Positions 1 to 4,309 of a DNA stretch of 5,320 nucleotides are shown here, piece after piece. Position numbers and translations under genes: made by a program. A model generated the notes under the pieces. The model saw only the letters and a list, made by a program, of their open reading frames with translations, was not told the DNA's origin and made no database searches. Source of the DNA: an uncultured archaeon (GTDB lineage: Archaea; Aenigmatarchaeota; Aenigmatarchaeia; GW2011-AR5); NCBI GenBank assembly GCA_903825675.1, contig CAIKBN010000057.1, positions 1 through 5,320 on the forward strand. The letters run 5' to 3'. Every line of letters begins with the position of its first letter. The first letter of the stretch is position 1.

Positions 1-26
1 AAAAGAAACCGTAGGTGTCTTGTCTA

Positions 27-503
27 ATGGCTGAAGTAAAAAGAATCGTAAGGTTAATGGCAACTGATATAGACGGAAGTTTAAGCCTAGCCAGAGCCCT
101 GAGAAGGATAAAGGGAATAGGCTTTATGTTCTCCAAAACCATATGCCAGTTAACTGGGCTGGACTCAAAGAAAAAAATAGGTTTGCTAAGCGAAGAGGAA
201 TTAAAAGCAATTGAGAATACGGTAAGCAATCCACATGTGCCTTCGTGGCTTCTTAACAGAAGAAAGGATCCAGAGTTCGGTAATAACCTGCATCTTACAG
301 GCGCAGAACTTAACCTCAGAACAAGAGAAGATATAAACATAATGCGTAGAATACGCTGCTATAAAGGAATAAGGCACGAGCTAGGCCAGCCAGTTAGAGG
401 CCAGAGCACACGCTCAACATTCCGAACAAACAAAACTGTTGGTGTAAGCAAGAAAGCAGCCAAGATGGCTAAAGCACCTGCCAAAGCGCCTGAGAAAAAG
501 TAG
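27..503 (+). CDS. rps13: 30S ribosomal protein S13 (uS13), archaeal type
   Basis: uS13 sits in the head of the small ribosomal subunit and contacts P-site tRNA and the large subunit. The 158-aa product has the archaeal N-terminal KRIVRLMATDIDG block (about residues 5-17), the helical KGIG motif (about 29-32), and the diagnostic C-terminal segment around RGQSTRSTFRTNKTVGVSKK (about 124-145), followed by a Lys/Ala/Pro-rich tail. The ATG at 27 is chosen over an in-frame GTG at 15 because family homology begins about there. An AGGTG lies nine or ten bases upstream. The gene ends 10 bases before rps4, so the two are almost certainly cotranscribed. The leader ends in CTTGTCTA, resembling the ends of the rps11 and rpoD leaders. 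The window starts only 26 bases upstream, so the promoter cannot be seen. Confidence 0.97.
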   Translation: MAEVKRIVRLMATDIDGSLSLARALRRIKGIGFMFSKTICQLTGLDSKKKIGLLSEEELKAIENTVSNPHVPSWLLNRRKDPEFGNNLHLTGAELNLRTREDINIMRRIRCYKGIRHELGQPVRGQSTRSTFRTNKTVGVSKKAAKMAKAPAKAPEKK

Positions 504-504
504 T

Positions 505-510
505 GGTGAG
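505..510 (+). promoter_or_regulatory. Shine-Dalgarno site of rps4
   Basis: GGTGAG lies between the rps13 stop and the rps4 ATG, three bases before the start codon. It matches the GGTGA core expected to pair with the CACCUCC-type 3' end of archaeal 16S rRNA. It supports the ATG at 514 as the rps4 start. Confidence 0.7.
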
Positions 511-513
511 AAA

Positions 514-1068
514 ATGGGACAACCTAAAAGTCAGAGAAAAAAATATTCAAGACCAAAAGAACCATTTGATAAGGATAGACTAGACAGGGAAAAAGAGATA
601 CTAAAAGAGTACGGACTTAGGAGAAAGCATGAAATACAAAGAGCAGAAGGCATTCTCCGAAACTTCAGGAGAAGAGCAAGGGATCTTCAGGCTGCTCATG
701 ATGAAAAAAAGAAAAAAGAGCTGTTCGAGAAATTGAATAGCATGGGGCTGATAAAAAAGGATGCCAAACTAGAAGATGTTCTTAGCATCAATCTGGAAAA
801 CATATTATCAAGAAGGCTGCAAACCATACTTCACAAGAAAGCCCTTGCCCATTCTGTAAAGCAGGCAAGGCAGCTTATAGTTCACGGTCATGTTACTATA
901 AACCAAAGGAAAATAGTCTGGCCAAGCTATCTTGTTCCAGCAGAGCTTGAAGACAAGATAGAATTAATACGTATGCCAAAAATTAAATCAGTTGAAAGTC
1001 CAACTAAATTAAATGAATCAACCGGAACTAAAAGTGAATCTGTAAATAAAGAGAGGGTTTCACAATGA
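514..1068 (+). CDS. rps4: 30S ribosomal protein S4 (uS4), archaeal type
   Basis: uS4 is a primary 16S rRNA-binding protein that nucleates the small-subunit body. The 184-aa product starts with the archaeal/eukaryotic S4/S9 signature (MGQPKSQRKKYSRPKEPFDKDR). A basic helical region follows (LKEYGLRRKHEIQRAEGILRNFRRRARDL), then an S4 RNA-binding domain at about residues 100-155 (SRRLQTILHKKALAHSVKQA, QLIVHGHVTINQRKIVWPSYLV). The last 30 or so residues are a low-complexity Ser/Thr/Lys/Glu tail. The start is supported by GGTGAG at 505-510. The TGA stop overlaps an ATG at 1065 in an ATGA arrangement that opens a candidate small ORF reaching rps11. The gene belongs to the rps13-rps4-rps11 cluster. 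Confidence 0.97.
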   Translation: MGQPKSQRKKYSRPKEPFDKDRLDREKEILKEYGLRRKHEIQRAEGILRNFRRRARDLQAAHDEKKKKELFEKLNSMGLIKKDAKLEDVLSINLENILSRRLQTILHKKALAHSVKQARQLIVHGHVTINQRKIVWPSYLVPAELEDKIELIRMPKIKSVESPTKLNESTGTKSESVNKERVSQ

Positions 1069-1202
1069 AAATAATAGGTTGTAAATACATTGTTGTGGGA
1101 TTCGAGAAAAATAATATTCCTAATAAAGGGAAGATATCAAGGAAAAGAAAAAACCAAACTAACGCACGAAGTGCGTTGTATCAGCGAGGGCTTGTCTTAT
1201 GA
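1065..1202 (+). CDS. candidate 45-aa small ORF bridging rps4 and rps11
   Basis: I do not recognise this product. The 45-codon frame begins at an ATG overlapping the rps4 stop (ATGA) and ends at a TGA overlapping the rps11 start (ATGA again). A GAGGG at 1053-1057 sits seven bases before the ATG. The translation begins [17 protein letters not shown], and its basic C-terminal half ([20 protein letters not shown]) is encoded largely by the 47-nt leader repeat. Overlaps at both ends plus an SD-like site suggest translational coupling. Against coding, the identical repeat before rpoD has no start codon in this frame and a stop upstream, so the repeat is conserved there without being translated this way. 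The ORF may be fortuitous and the intergenic region a leader only. Confidence 0.35.
   Translation: MKIIGCKYIVVGFEKNNIPNKGKISRKRKNQTNARSALYQRGLVL
1109..1150 (+). promoter_or_regulatory. AT-rich promoter-like upstream part of the rps11 leader cassette
   Basis: This segment resembles the sequence before rpoD in the same order: AAATAATAT (1109-1117, compare 1641-1649), AAGGGAAGAT (1126-1135, compare 1654-1663), then an A/G-rich run leading into the 47-nt repeat. The spacing from AAGGGAAGAT to the repeat differs by only one base. The TATA-like AATAATATT could drive an internal rps11 transcript. Promoter function is inferred and the TATA box is weaker than the one before rpoD. Confidence 0.4.
1151..1197 (+). 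repeat. 47-nt leader repeat, copy A (before rps11)
   Basis: This copy is identical over 47 bases to 1678-1724, at an offset of 527. It holds a perfect 7-bp stem (AACGCAC 1161-1167, loop GAA, GTGCGTT 1171-1177). A GTATCAGC linker follows, then an SD-like GAGGG (1186-1190) and CTTGTCT ending one base before the rps11 ATG. A diverged relative of its first half starts the tRNA-Leu intron at 2648. The placement directly before the start codon suggests a 5' UTR element affecting translation, which is inference. Confidence 0.9.
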
Positions 1203-1585
1203 AAGAAAAATGGGGTATAGCTCATATATTTTCATCTAGTAACAATACCATAGTCCAGATAACAGATATAACAGGCAGTGAAACGCTTGCTATCTGCTCA
1301 GGTGGCATGGTATCTGACAAGGACATGAACAAAGGAAAGGCCTTTACTGCAATGAAGGTTGCAAGAAAAGCAGCTGAAAAAGCCCAGACACACGGCATAA
1401 CCAACCTGCATGTTAAAATAAGGGCACCTGGTGGAATAAAATCAAAAATGCCAGGCCAGGGAGCTCAGCCAGCAGTAAGAGCCCTTGCAAGAGCAGGCTT
1501 CAGAATAGGCAGCATAGAAGACGTCACACCTATTCCGCATGACGGTTGCAAGAGCAAAGGCGGAAGAAGAGGCAGAAGGGTATAG
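1199..1585 (+). CDS. rps11: 30S ribosomal protein S11 (uS11), archaeal type
   Basis: uS11 lies on the small-subunit platform and contacts 16S rRNA near the E site and mRNA path. The 128-aa product begins with the typical archaeal KEKWGIAHI and continues with [15 protein letters not shown] and GGMVSDKDM. It then carries the central [28 protein letters not shown] block, a [19 protein letters not shown] stretch, and the hallmark C-terminus [21 protein letters not shown]. The ATG at 1199 is fixed by homology and by GAGGG at 1186-1190, eight bases upstream. It overlaps by four bases the stop of the candidate small ORF starting at 1065. The gene is bracketed by two perfect 47-bp direct repeats. A short T run (1586-1590) follows the stop, and 139 bases separate it from rpoD. 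Confidence 0.97.
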   Translation: MKEKWGIAHIFSSSNNTIVQITDITGSETLAICSGGMVSDKDMNKGKAFTAMKVARKAAEKAQTHGITNLHVKIRAPGGIKSKMPGQGAQPAVRALARAGFRIGSIEDVTPIPHDGCKSKGGRRGRRV

Positions 1586-1640
1586 TTTTTAAACTGTTGT
1601 TCACAAATGTTTGCTAATAATTAAGGAGTTAATCAAGAAT

Positions 1641-1656
1641 AAATAATATATTTAAG
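1641..1656 (+). promoter_or_regulatory. TATA-like promoter for rpoD
   Basis: TATATTTAA (1647-1655) within an A/T-rich stretch resembles an archaeal TATA box. With the usual spacing of about 25 bases, transcription would start around 1673-1680, at the 5' edge of the 47-nt repeat at 1678. The repeat would then form nearly the whole rpoD 5' UTR. The start position is inferred. Confidence 0.5.
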
Positions 1657-1677
1657 GGAAGATAATAGAAAAAGAAT

Positions 1678-1724
1678 AAACCAAACTAACGCACGAAGTG
1701 CGTTGTATCAGCGAGGGCTTGTCT
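1678..1724 (+). repeat. 47-nt leader repeat, copy B (before rpoD)
   Basis: This copy matches 1151-1197 with no mismatch and abuts the rpoD ATG at 1725. The hairpin arms are AACGCAC (1688-1694) and GTGCGTT (1698-1704) around GAA. The SD-like GAGGG is at 1713-1717, seven bases before ATG. A GTG inside the hairpin (1698) is in frame with rpoD and could be miscalled as the start. The same frame that is open in copy A has no start codon here, so the copies seem to be conserved as RNA or DNA rather than as a coding sequence. Confidence 0.9.
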
Positions 1725-2501
1725 ATGGATCTAACCATATTAAAAAAGAGTGATAAAAAACTGGAATTTGTATTGAGCAATACAGATGCAGCTTTTGCAA
1801 ACACCCTCAGAAGAATAATGATAAGCGAGATACCAACCATGGCAATAGAGTACGTTGACATAGAGGAAAACACCTCCGGATTATTTGACGAGATAGTTGC
1901 GCACAGGCTTGGGCTGATACCACTGACCTTTTCACAAGACTTTAATTTAAAAGATACCTGCAAATGCAGTGGCAAAGGCTGTTCTCAGTGCGAGGCAGTC
2001 TTCGTACTGGAAAAAGAAGGCCCATGTATTGTAAAAGCAGGTGACATGAAAAGCAATGCTGAAGATGTTAAGCCAACTGACGCGAATATCCCAATAATAG
2101 AATTACTTGAAGGCCAAAGAATCAAATTTGAGGCAGTTACCCAGCTTGGTTACGGAAGAGACCATGCCAAATGGCAGGCAGCCAGCGTCGGCTATAAAAA
2201 CCAGACCAACATAAGGCTGAACCAGGAAAATGCTGAAAAAGCCCTTAAGGTATGCCCTGCCAATGTCTTTGAGAAAAAAGGAGATTCAATAAAAGCAGCT
2301 AATCCCATGAACTGTAACCTCTGTATGAAATGTTCTGATATAGGTGCAGCTACTATAACGCCGGATGAAACATCCTTCATATTTACAGTTGAATCCATAT
2401 CTGGCTTAAGCGCAAGGGAAATATTATTAAACGCCTTAGATATCTTAGAAGCCAAAGCAGACGAATTCAAGAAAGAGCTGAAAAATGTTACAAAGAAATA
2501 A
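1725..2501 (+). CDS. rpoD: DNA-directed RNA polymerase subunit D (RpoD/Rpo3) with Fe-S insert
   Basis: Subunit D is the archaeal counterpart of bacterial alpha and eukaryotic RPB3, pairing with subunit L to nucleate polymerase assembly. From ATG 1725 the protein is 258 aa. The alpha-type dimerisation region is clear (FANTLRRIMISEIPTMAIEYV, residues about 24-44; DEIVAHRLGLIPL, 55-67). A cysteine group follows at C79, C81, C86 and C89. A ferredoxin-like insert carries C177-P, C197, C200 and C203, enough for one 4Fe-4S cluster, and the dimerisation fold resumes at about 217-245. I choose ATG 1725 over the in-frame GTG at 1698 because 1698 lies inside the leader hairpin, GAGGG precedes 1725 at good spacing, and family homology starts at MDLTIL. 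Cluster count is inferred from cysteine spacing. Confidence 0.97.
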   Translation: MDLTILKKSDKKLEFVLSNTDAAFANTLRRIMISEIPTMAIEYVDIEENTSGLFDEIVAHRLGLIPLTFSQDFNLKDTCKCSGKGCSQCEAVFVLEKEGPCIVKAGDMKSNAEDVKPTDANIPIIELLEGQRIKFEAVTQLGYGRDHAKWQAASVGYKNQTNIRLNQENAEKALKVCPANVFEKKGDSIKAANPMNCNLCMKCSDIGAATITPDETSFIFTVESISGLSAREILLNALDILEAKADEFKKELKNVTKK

Positions 2502-2568
2502 ACATAAGTTATACATAATAAGTTTTTGGTTAAGCTTTAGTAAAAGGGGTTAGTGGGGGGCTCCAAAG

Positions 2569-2598
2569 AGGAAAAGTTTTTTGATTGAAATTTTTCCT
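2569..2598 (+). other. inverted repeat with T-run between rpoD and tRNA-Leu
   Basis: AGGAAAA (2569-2575) and TTTTCCT (2592-2598) form a 7-bp inverted repeat around a 16-base spacer that begins with a run of T residues. It could help terminate rpoD transcription or lie in the tRNA promoter region. No clear TATA box is visible at the usual distance before the tRNA. The rest of the 108-base gap after rpoD shows nothing I can name. Confidence 0.3.
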
Positions 2599-2647
2599 AA
2601 AAAGTTCAAGCGGGGGTACCCAAGTGGCCAAAGGGGCAGGACTTAAG

Positions 2648-2673
2648 ACCAAATTAACGCACTAAAATGCGTT
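2648..2673 (+). repeat. diverged leader-repeat copy inside the tRNA intron
   Basis: ACCAAATTAACGCAC (2648-2662) differs from the leader repeats' ACCAAACTAACGCAC at one base of 15. After a different short loop it continues with TGCGTT, as in the leaders. The hairpin is kept (AACGCA, loop CTAAAA, TGCGTT). Downstream, GGGTTGCCTTA (2677-2687) resembles the leaders' GGGCTTGTCTTA, and TTGTATCA (2724-2731) matches the leaders' post-hairpin TTGTATCA. The match starts exactly at the predicted intron 5' end. Confidence 0.65.
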
Positions 2674-2738
2674 TTTGGGTTGCCTTAAGTTTTGAAGATC
2701 GCTTAGCGATTTAATGATAATGATTGTATCAATATGAT
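2648..2738 (+). other. tRNA-Leu intron (91 nt, position 37/38)
   Basis: Boundaries come from restoring a 7-base anticodon loop and a perfect 5-bp anticodon stem. A one-base ambiguity remains because A occurs at both 2648 and 2739. A relaxed bulge-helix-bulge is possible: CTTA (2642-2645) with TATG (2733-2736, one U-U mismatch), a 5' bulge AG|A and a 3' bulge AT|A. The intron has hairpins at AACGCA/TGCGTT (2656-2673), ATCGC/GCGAT (2698-2710) and ATTG/CAAT (2723-2733). A second CTTAAG (2684-2689) can pair with the anticodon-loop CTTAAG (2642-2647). The canonical inner helix of the motif is not obvious. Removal is expected to use the archaeal splicing endonuclease. Confidence 0.8.
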
Positions 2739-2788
2739 ATCCTGTGCGTTAGTCGCTTCGAGAGTTCGAATCTCTCCTCCCGCATAAT

Positions 2789-2794
2789 GGTGAT
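2789..2794 (+). promoter_or_regulatory. Shine-Dalgarno site of the Cys-rich gene
   Basis: GGTGAT lies five bases before the ATG at 2800 and four bases after the tRNA-Leu discriminator base. It supports the ATG at 2800. It also implies that the mRNA 5' end may be made by tRNA 3' processing, leaving a leader of about 15 bases. Confidence 0.7.
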
Positions 2795-2799
2795 AAAAA

Positions 2800-3156
2800 A
2801 TGAGTGGAAATAAAATCAAATGTCCGTATGTTGCAGGAGAAGTAACTAGCGGTTGCTTTAAGGGTCAGAGGAGTTGTGCATATAATCATTTGAATCTACT
2901 GCCATGCGATGGCAGATATATACCAATTGGTAATAATGGCTGTGGCACGTGCCCTGTGGATGATAGTACTGTTGTAATATTAGATAACAGTTCTCTTATT
3001 CCTGTAGAACGTGGTAATAATCTGACTAAAGAAGAGGCATGGCTAGCTGGAAATGTACCACCGTGGGTAGATCTTAATACAGTTAGTTCTCAAACAAAAA
3101 GTCATTTATATCAGCTAGATAAAATAGGTCATATTAAGTGGTTTGGATGGGTATGA
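2800..3156 (+). CDS. unrecognised 118-aa cysteine-rich protein in the rpl18e slot
   Basis: I do not recognise this protein. The N-terminal half has six cysteines: C8 (in KCPY), C19, C26, C36, and C48/C51 in a CGTCP knuckle. This suggests a metal-binding or disulfide-stabilised fold. The C-terminal half is cysteine-free with several Trp (WLAGNVPPWVDL, about 81-92, and a C-terminal HIKWFGWV). There is no signal peptide or membrane segment. Expression is well supported by a GGTGAT site five bases before ATG and a 4-base ATGA overlap between its stop and the rpl13 start, implying translational coupling. In many archaea this position is occupied by rpl18e, but the sequence does not look like L18e. 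A ribosome-associated role is only a guess from context. Confidence 0.75.
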   Translation: MSGNKIKCPYVAGEVTSGCFKGQRSCAYNHLNLLPCDGRYIPIGNNGCGTCPVDDSTVVILDNSSLIPVERGNNLTKEEAWLAGNVPPWVDLNTVSSQTKSHLYQLDKIGHIKWFGWV

Positions 3157-3554
3157 TAATAGACGGTAAAAACGCAATTCTTGGAAGACTGGCAACATAT
3201 ACAGCCAAAGAATTGCTGAACGGCAATGATATGGTTATTGTTAATTCAGAGAAAATATTGATTACAGGCTCTCCTAAAAAGATAGTTGGTGATTATCTGA
3301 AAATTAGGAGAATAGGAACACCACAACATGGACCATTCACCCCAAAGAAACCGGATTTAATAGTAAGAAGAACCATAAGAGGCATGCTCCCAAAGGACAA
3401 GAAAGGAAGAAATGCTCTCAGAAAGCTGAGAGTATACATAGATATACCACCTGAGTTACAGAAAAATGAGATTAAAAGCATTGCAGTAAAAGAGCTTAAA
3501 AGCAATTTTATAAGAATAGGAGACCTGGCCCAGTCACTAGGCTGGAGAAAATAG
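3153..3554 (+). CDS. rpl13: 50S ribosomal protein L13 (uL13), archaeal type
   Basis: uL13 binds 23S rRNA and is an early-assembly large-subunit protein. The 133-aa product begins MIIDGKNAILGRLATYTAKELL, followed by VIVNSEKILITGSPKKIVGDY. It has the archaeal/eukaryotic L13a signature RRTIRGMLPKDKKGRNALRKLRVYIDIPPEL (about 74-104). The ATG at 3153 is chosen over in-frame GTG 3138 and ATG 3147 because homology begins at IIDG and this ATG forms a 4-base ATGA overlap with the stop of the Cys-rich gene. No strong SD is visible, which fits translation by coupling. The TAG stop is followed immediately by GGTGA and a short leader ORF ahead of rps9. Confidence 0.96.
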   Translation: MIIDGKNAILGRLATYTAKELLNGNDMVIVNSEKILITGSPKKIVGDYLKIRRIGTPQHGPFTPKKPDLIVRRTIRGMLPKDKKGRNALRKLRVYIDIPPELQKNEIKSIAVKELKSNFIRIGDLAQSLGWRK

Positions 3555-3564
3555 GGTGAAAAAA

Positions 3565-3615
3565 ATGAGATGCCATATATTGTATGAAGCATCTCAATTC
3601 AAAACGGTGTTTTAA
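3565..3615 (+). CDS. candidate 16-aa leader peptide upstream of rps9
   Basis: GGTGA (3555-3559) lies five bases before an ATG that opens a 16-codon ORF (MRCHILYEASQFKTVF) ending in TAA two bases before the rps9 ATG. The SD and spacing are as good as those of the verified genes here. The ORF is out of frame with rps9 and spans the hairpin at 3567-3595, so its translation would disrupt that hairpin. It is too short for homology to help, and chance is a real alternative. Confidence 0.35.
   Translation: MRCHILYEASQFKTVF
3567..3595 (+). promoter_or_regulatory. hairpin in the rpl13-rps9 intergenic leader
   Basis: GAGATGC (3567-3573) pairs perfectly with GCATCTC (3589-3595). An inner CATA (3574-3577)/TATG (3583-3586) stem extends it around a TATTG loop, leaving a 2-base AA bulge. 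It ends 22 bases before the rps9 ATG. No T-run follows, so it is not an obvious terminator. A role as an RNA regulatory structure or protein-binding site for rps9 is possible but inferred. Confidence 0.6.
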
Positions 3616-3617
3616 AA

Positions 3618-4037
3618 ATGACAAAAAGAAAAAAGAAGCCCCTTCAGGCCACTGGCAAGAGAAAAAAAGCTGTAGCAAGAGCTACCATATGCGAAGGTAC
3701 TGGAAAAGTAAGGATAAACTCAGTGCCGCTTGATCTTATCGAGCCAAGATACAAGCAGATGAGAATAAAAGAAGCCTTGCTGATAGCAGGTGATTTGGCC
3801 AACACAGTTGATATAAATGTTAATGTTGCAGGCGGAGGCGTATGGGGCCAGGCAGATGCAACCAGAACTGCCATAGCTAATGCGCTTGTTGAATGGAACA
3901 AGTCTGATAATCTTAAAAAAATGTATCTTAAGTATGATCGCTCGCTGCTGATATCTGATGCAAGGAGAACAGAACCTCACAAGCCATCGCGATCCTCAGC
4001 AGGGCCAAGAAGAACCAAACAGCAGAGCAAGCGATAA
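3618..4037 (+). CDS. rps9: 30S ribosomal protein S9 (uS9), archaeal type
   Basis: uS9 lies in the small-subunit head, and its C-terminal tail reaches P-site tRNA. The 139-aa product has the N-terminal TGKRKKAVARATICEGTGKVRINSVPLDLIEP (about 12-43), the VNVAGGGVWGQADATRTAIANALVEW core (about 68-93), and the C-terminal LLISDARRTEPHKPSRSSAGPRRTKQQSKR. The chain ends in SKR where archaeal S9 proteins commonly end in SYR. The basic end is kept. The start is the only good ATG, with GGTG at 3606-3609 eight bases upstream. A hairpin and a candidate leader peptide fill the 63 bases after rpl13. rpoN follows after 53 bases with its own promoter. Confidence 0.96.
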   Translation: MTKRKKKPLQATGKRKKAVARATICEGTGKVRINSVPLDLIEPRYKQMRIKEALLIAGDLANTVDINVNVAGGGVWGQADATRTAIANALVEWNKSDNLKKMYLKYDRSLLISDARRTEPHKPSRSSAGPRRTKQQSKR

Positions 4038-4046
4038 AAGAGTTAT

Positions 4047-4058
4047 AAAGTTTAAATA
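4047..4058 (+). promoter_or_regulatory. BRE/TATA promoter for rpoN
   Basis: AAAG (4047-4050) followed by TTTAAATA (4051-4058) closely matches the archaeal BRE plus TATA consensus. Transcription would start at about 4078-4083, leaving a very short leader before the rpoN ATG at 4091. This is the clearest promoter in the window. Confidence 0.7.
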
Positions 4059-4090
4059 ATAATTAAACAGAATAGAAAAAGTTGATTAAA

Positions 4091-4285
4091 ATGTTAATAC
4101 CTGTTCGTTGCATGACATGTGGCCGGCCTATAAGCGGTTTATGGGAAAAATACATTGAAAGAATGGAAAAGGGCGAAAAGCCAGGCAAGGTATTAGACGA
4201 TCTGGGCATTACTAATTATTGCTGTCGTGCCCTTTTTCTGACCAACAAGAACATTCTCAATAAAATCGCAAAATTCAGGGTTTAA
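4091..4285 (+). CDS. rpoN: DNA-directed RNA polymerase subunit N (RpoN/Rpo10)
   Basis: RpoN is the small zinc-binding polymerase subunit homologous to eukaryotic RPB10, which supports the D-L assembly platform. The product is 64 aa, normal for the family. It begins with the family MLIPVRCMTCGRPI block and has the zinc ligands C7, C10 and the C44-C45 pair (ITNYCCRALFL). ATG 4091 is chosen over an in-frame TTG at 4082 because RpoN proteins begin at M-I/L-IPVRC. A well-formed TATA promoter lies upstream, so the mRNA may be nearly leaderless. The usual YCCRRM is YCCRAL here, a mild deviation beside intact ligands. mpg begins 24 bases downstream and is probably cotranscribed. Confidence 0.96.
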   Translation: MLIPVRCMTCGRPISGLWEKYIERMEKGEKPGKVLDDLGITNYCCRALFLTNKNILNKIAKFRV

Positions 4286-4309
4286 TTCTTGCGCGGCAAT
4301 GATAATAAT

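Larger units (their letters stand above)
2610..2784 (+). tRNA. tRNA-Leu (anticodon UAA), intron-containing
   Basis: A class II tRNA of 84 nt is formed once a 91-nt intron is removed. The acceptor arm is GCGGGGG (2610-2616) with CTCCCGC (2777-2783), including one G-U, and the discriminator is A2784, as expected for leucine. The D-stem is CCC (2619-2621)/GGG (2633-2635). The anticodon stem is CAGGA (2637-2641)/TCCTG (2740-2744), with loop CTTAAGA and anticodon TAA at 2644-2646. The long variable arm (2745-2759) has a GCG/CGC stem. The T-arm is GAGAG (2760-2764), TTCGAAT, CTCTC (2772-2776). CCA is not encoded. The intron falls after G37, the standard archaeal 37/38 position. The next gene's SD begins only four bases after the discriminator. 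Confidence 0.93.

Noticed and set aside
1150..1198. mRNA intron with bulge-helix-bulge in the leader repeats
   Set aside because: I could not pair upstream bases with the 3' end of the element to form the 4-bp central helix, unlike in the tRNA.
1222..1404. Minus-strand ORF opposite rps11 (and similar ones opposite rpoD, rpl13, rps9 and rsmA)
   Set aside because: These are antisense shadows of well-identified genes, lack start signals and resemble no family.
1584..1595. AGTTTTTAAACT after rps11 as a terminator
   Set aside because: The palindrome is too short and the T-run is only five bases, with no independent support.
1698..1724. GTG at 1698 as an N-terminally extended rpoD start
   Set aside because: It lies inside the repeat's hairpin arm. 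The extra residues have no RpoD homology, and ATG 1725 has GAGGG at proper spacing.
1151..1724. CRISPR array made of the repeated hairpin element
   Set aside because: There are only two perfect copies, 527 bp apart with a whole gene between them. There is no regular spacing.
1643..1753. Frame in copy B matching the candidate small ORF ([13 protein letters not shown])
   Set aside because: It has a stop upstream, no ATG or well-placed GTG, and runs into rpoD before stopping. Its peptide similarity to copy A merely follows from identical DNA.
2711..2738. Box C/D small RNA inside the tRNA intron
   Set aside because: ATGATAA is near a C box, but no CTGA D box is found at a suitable place.
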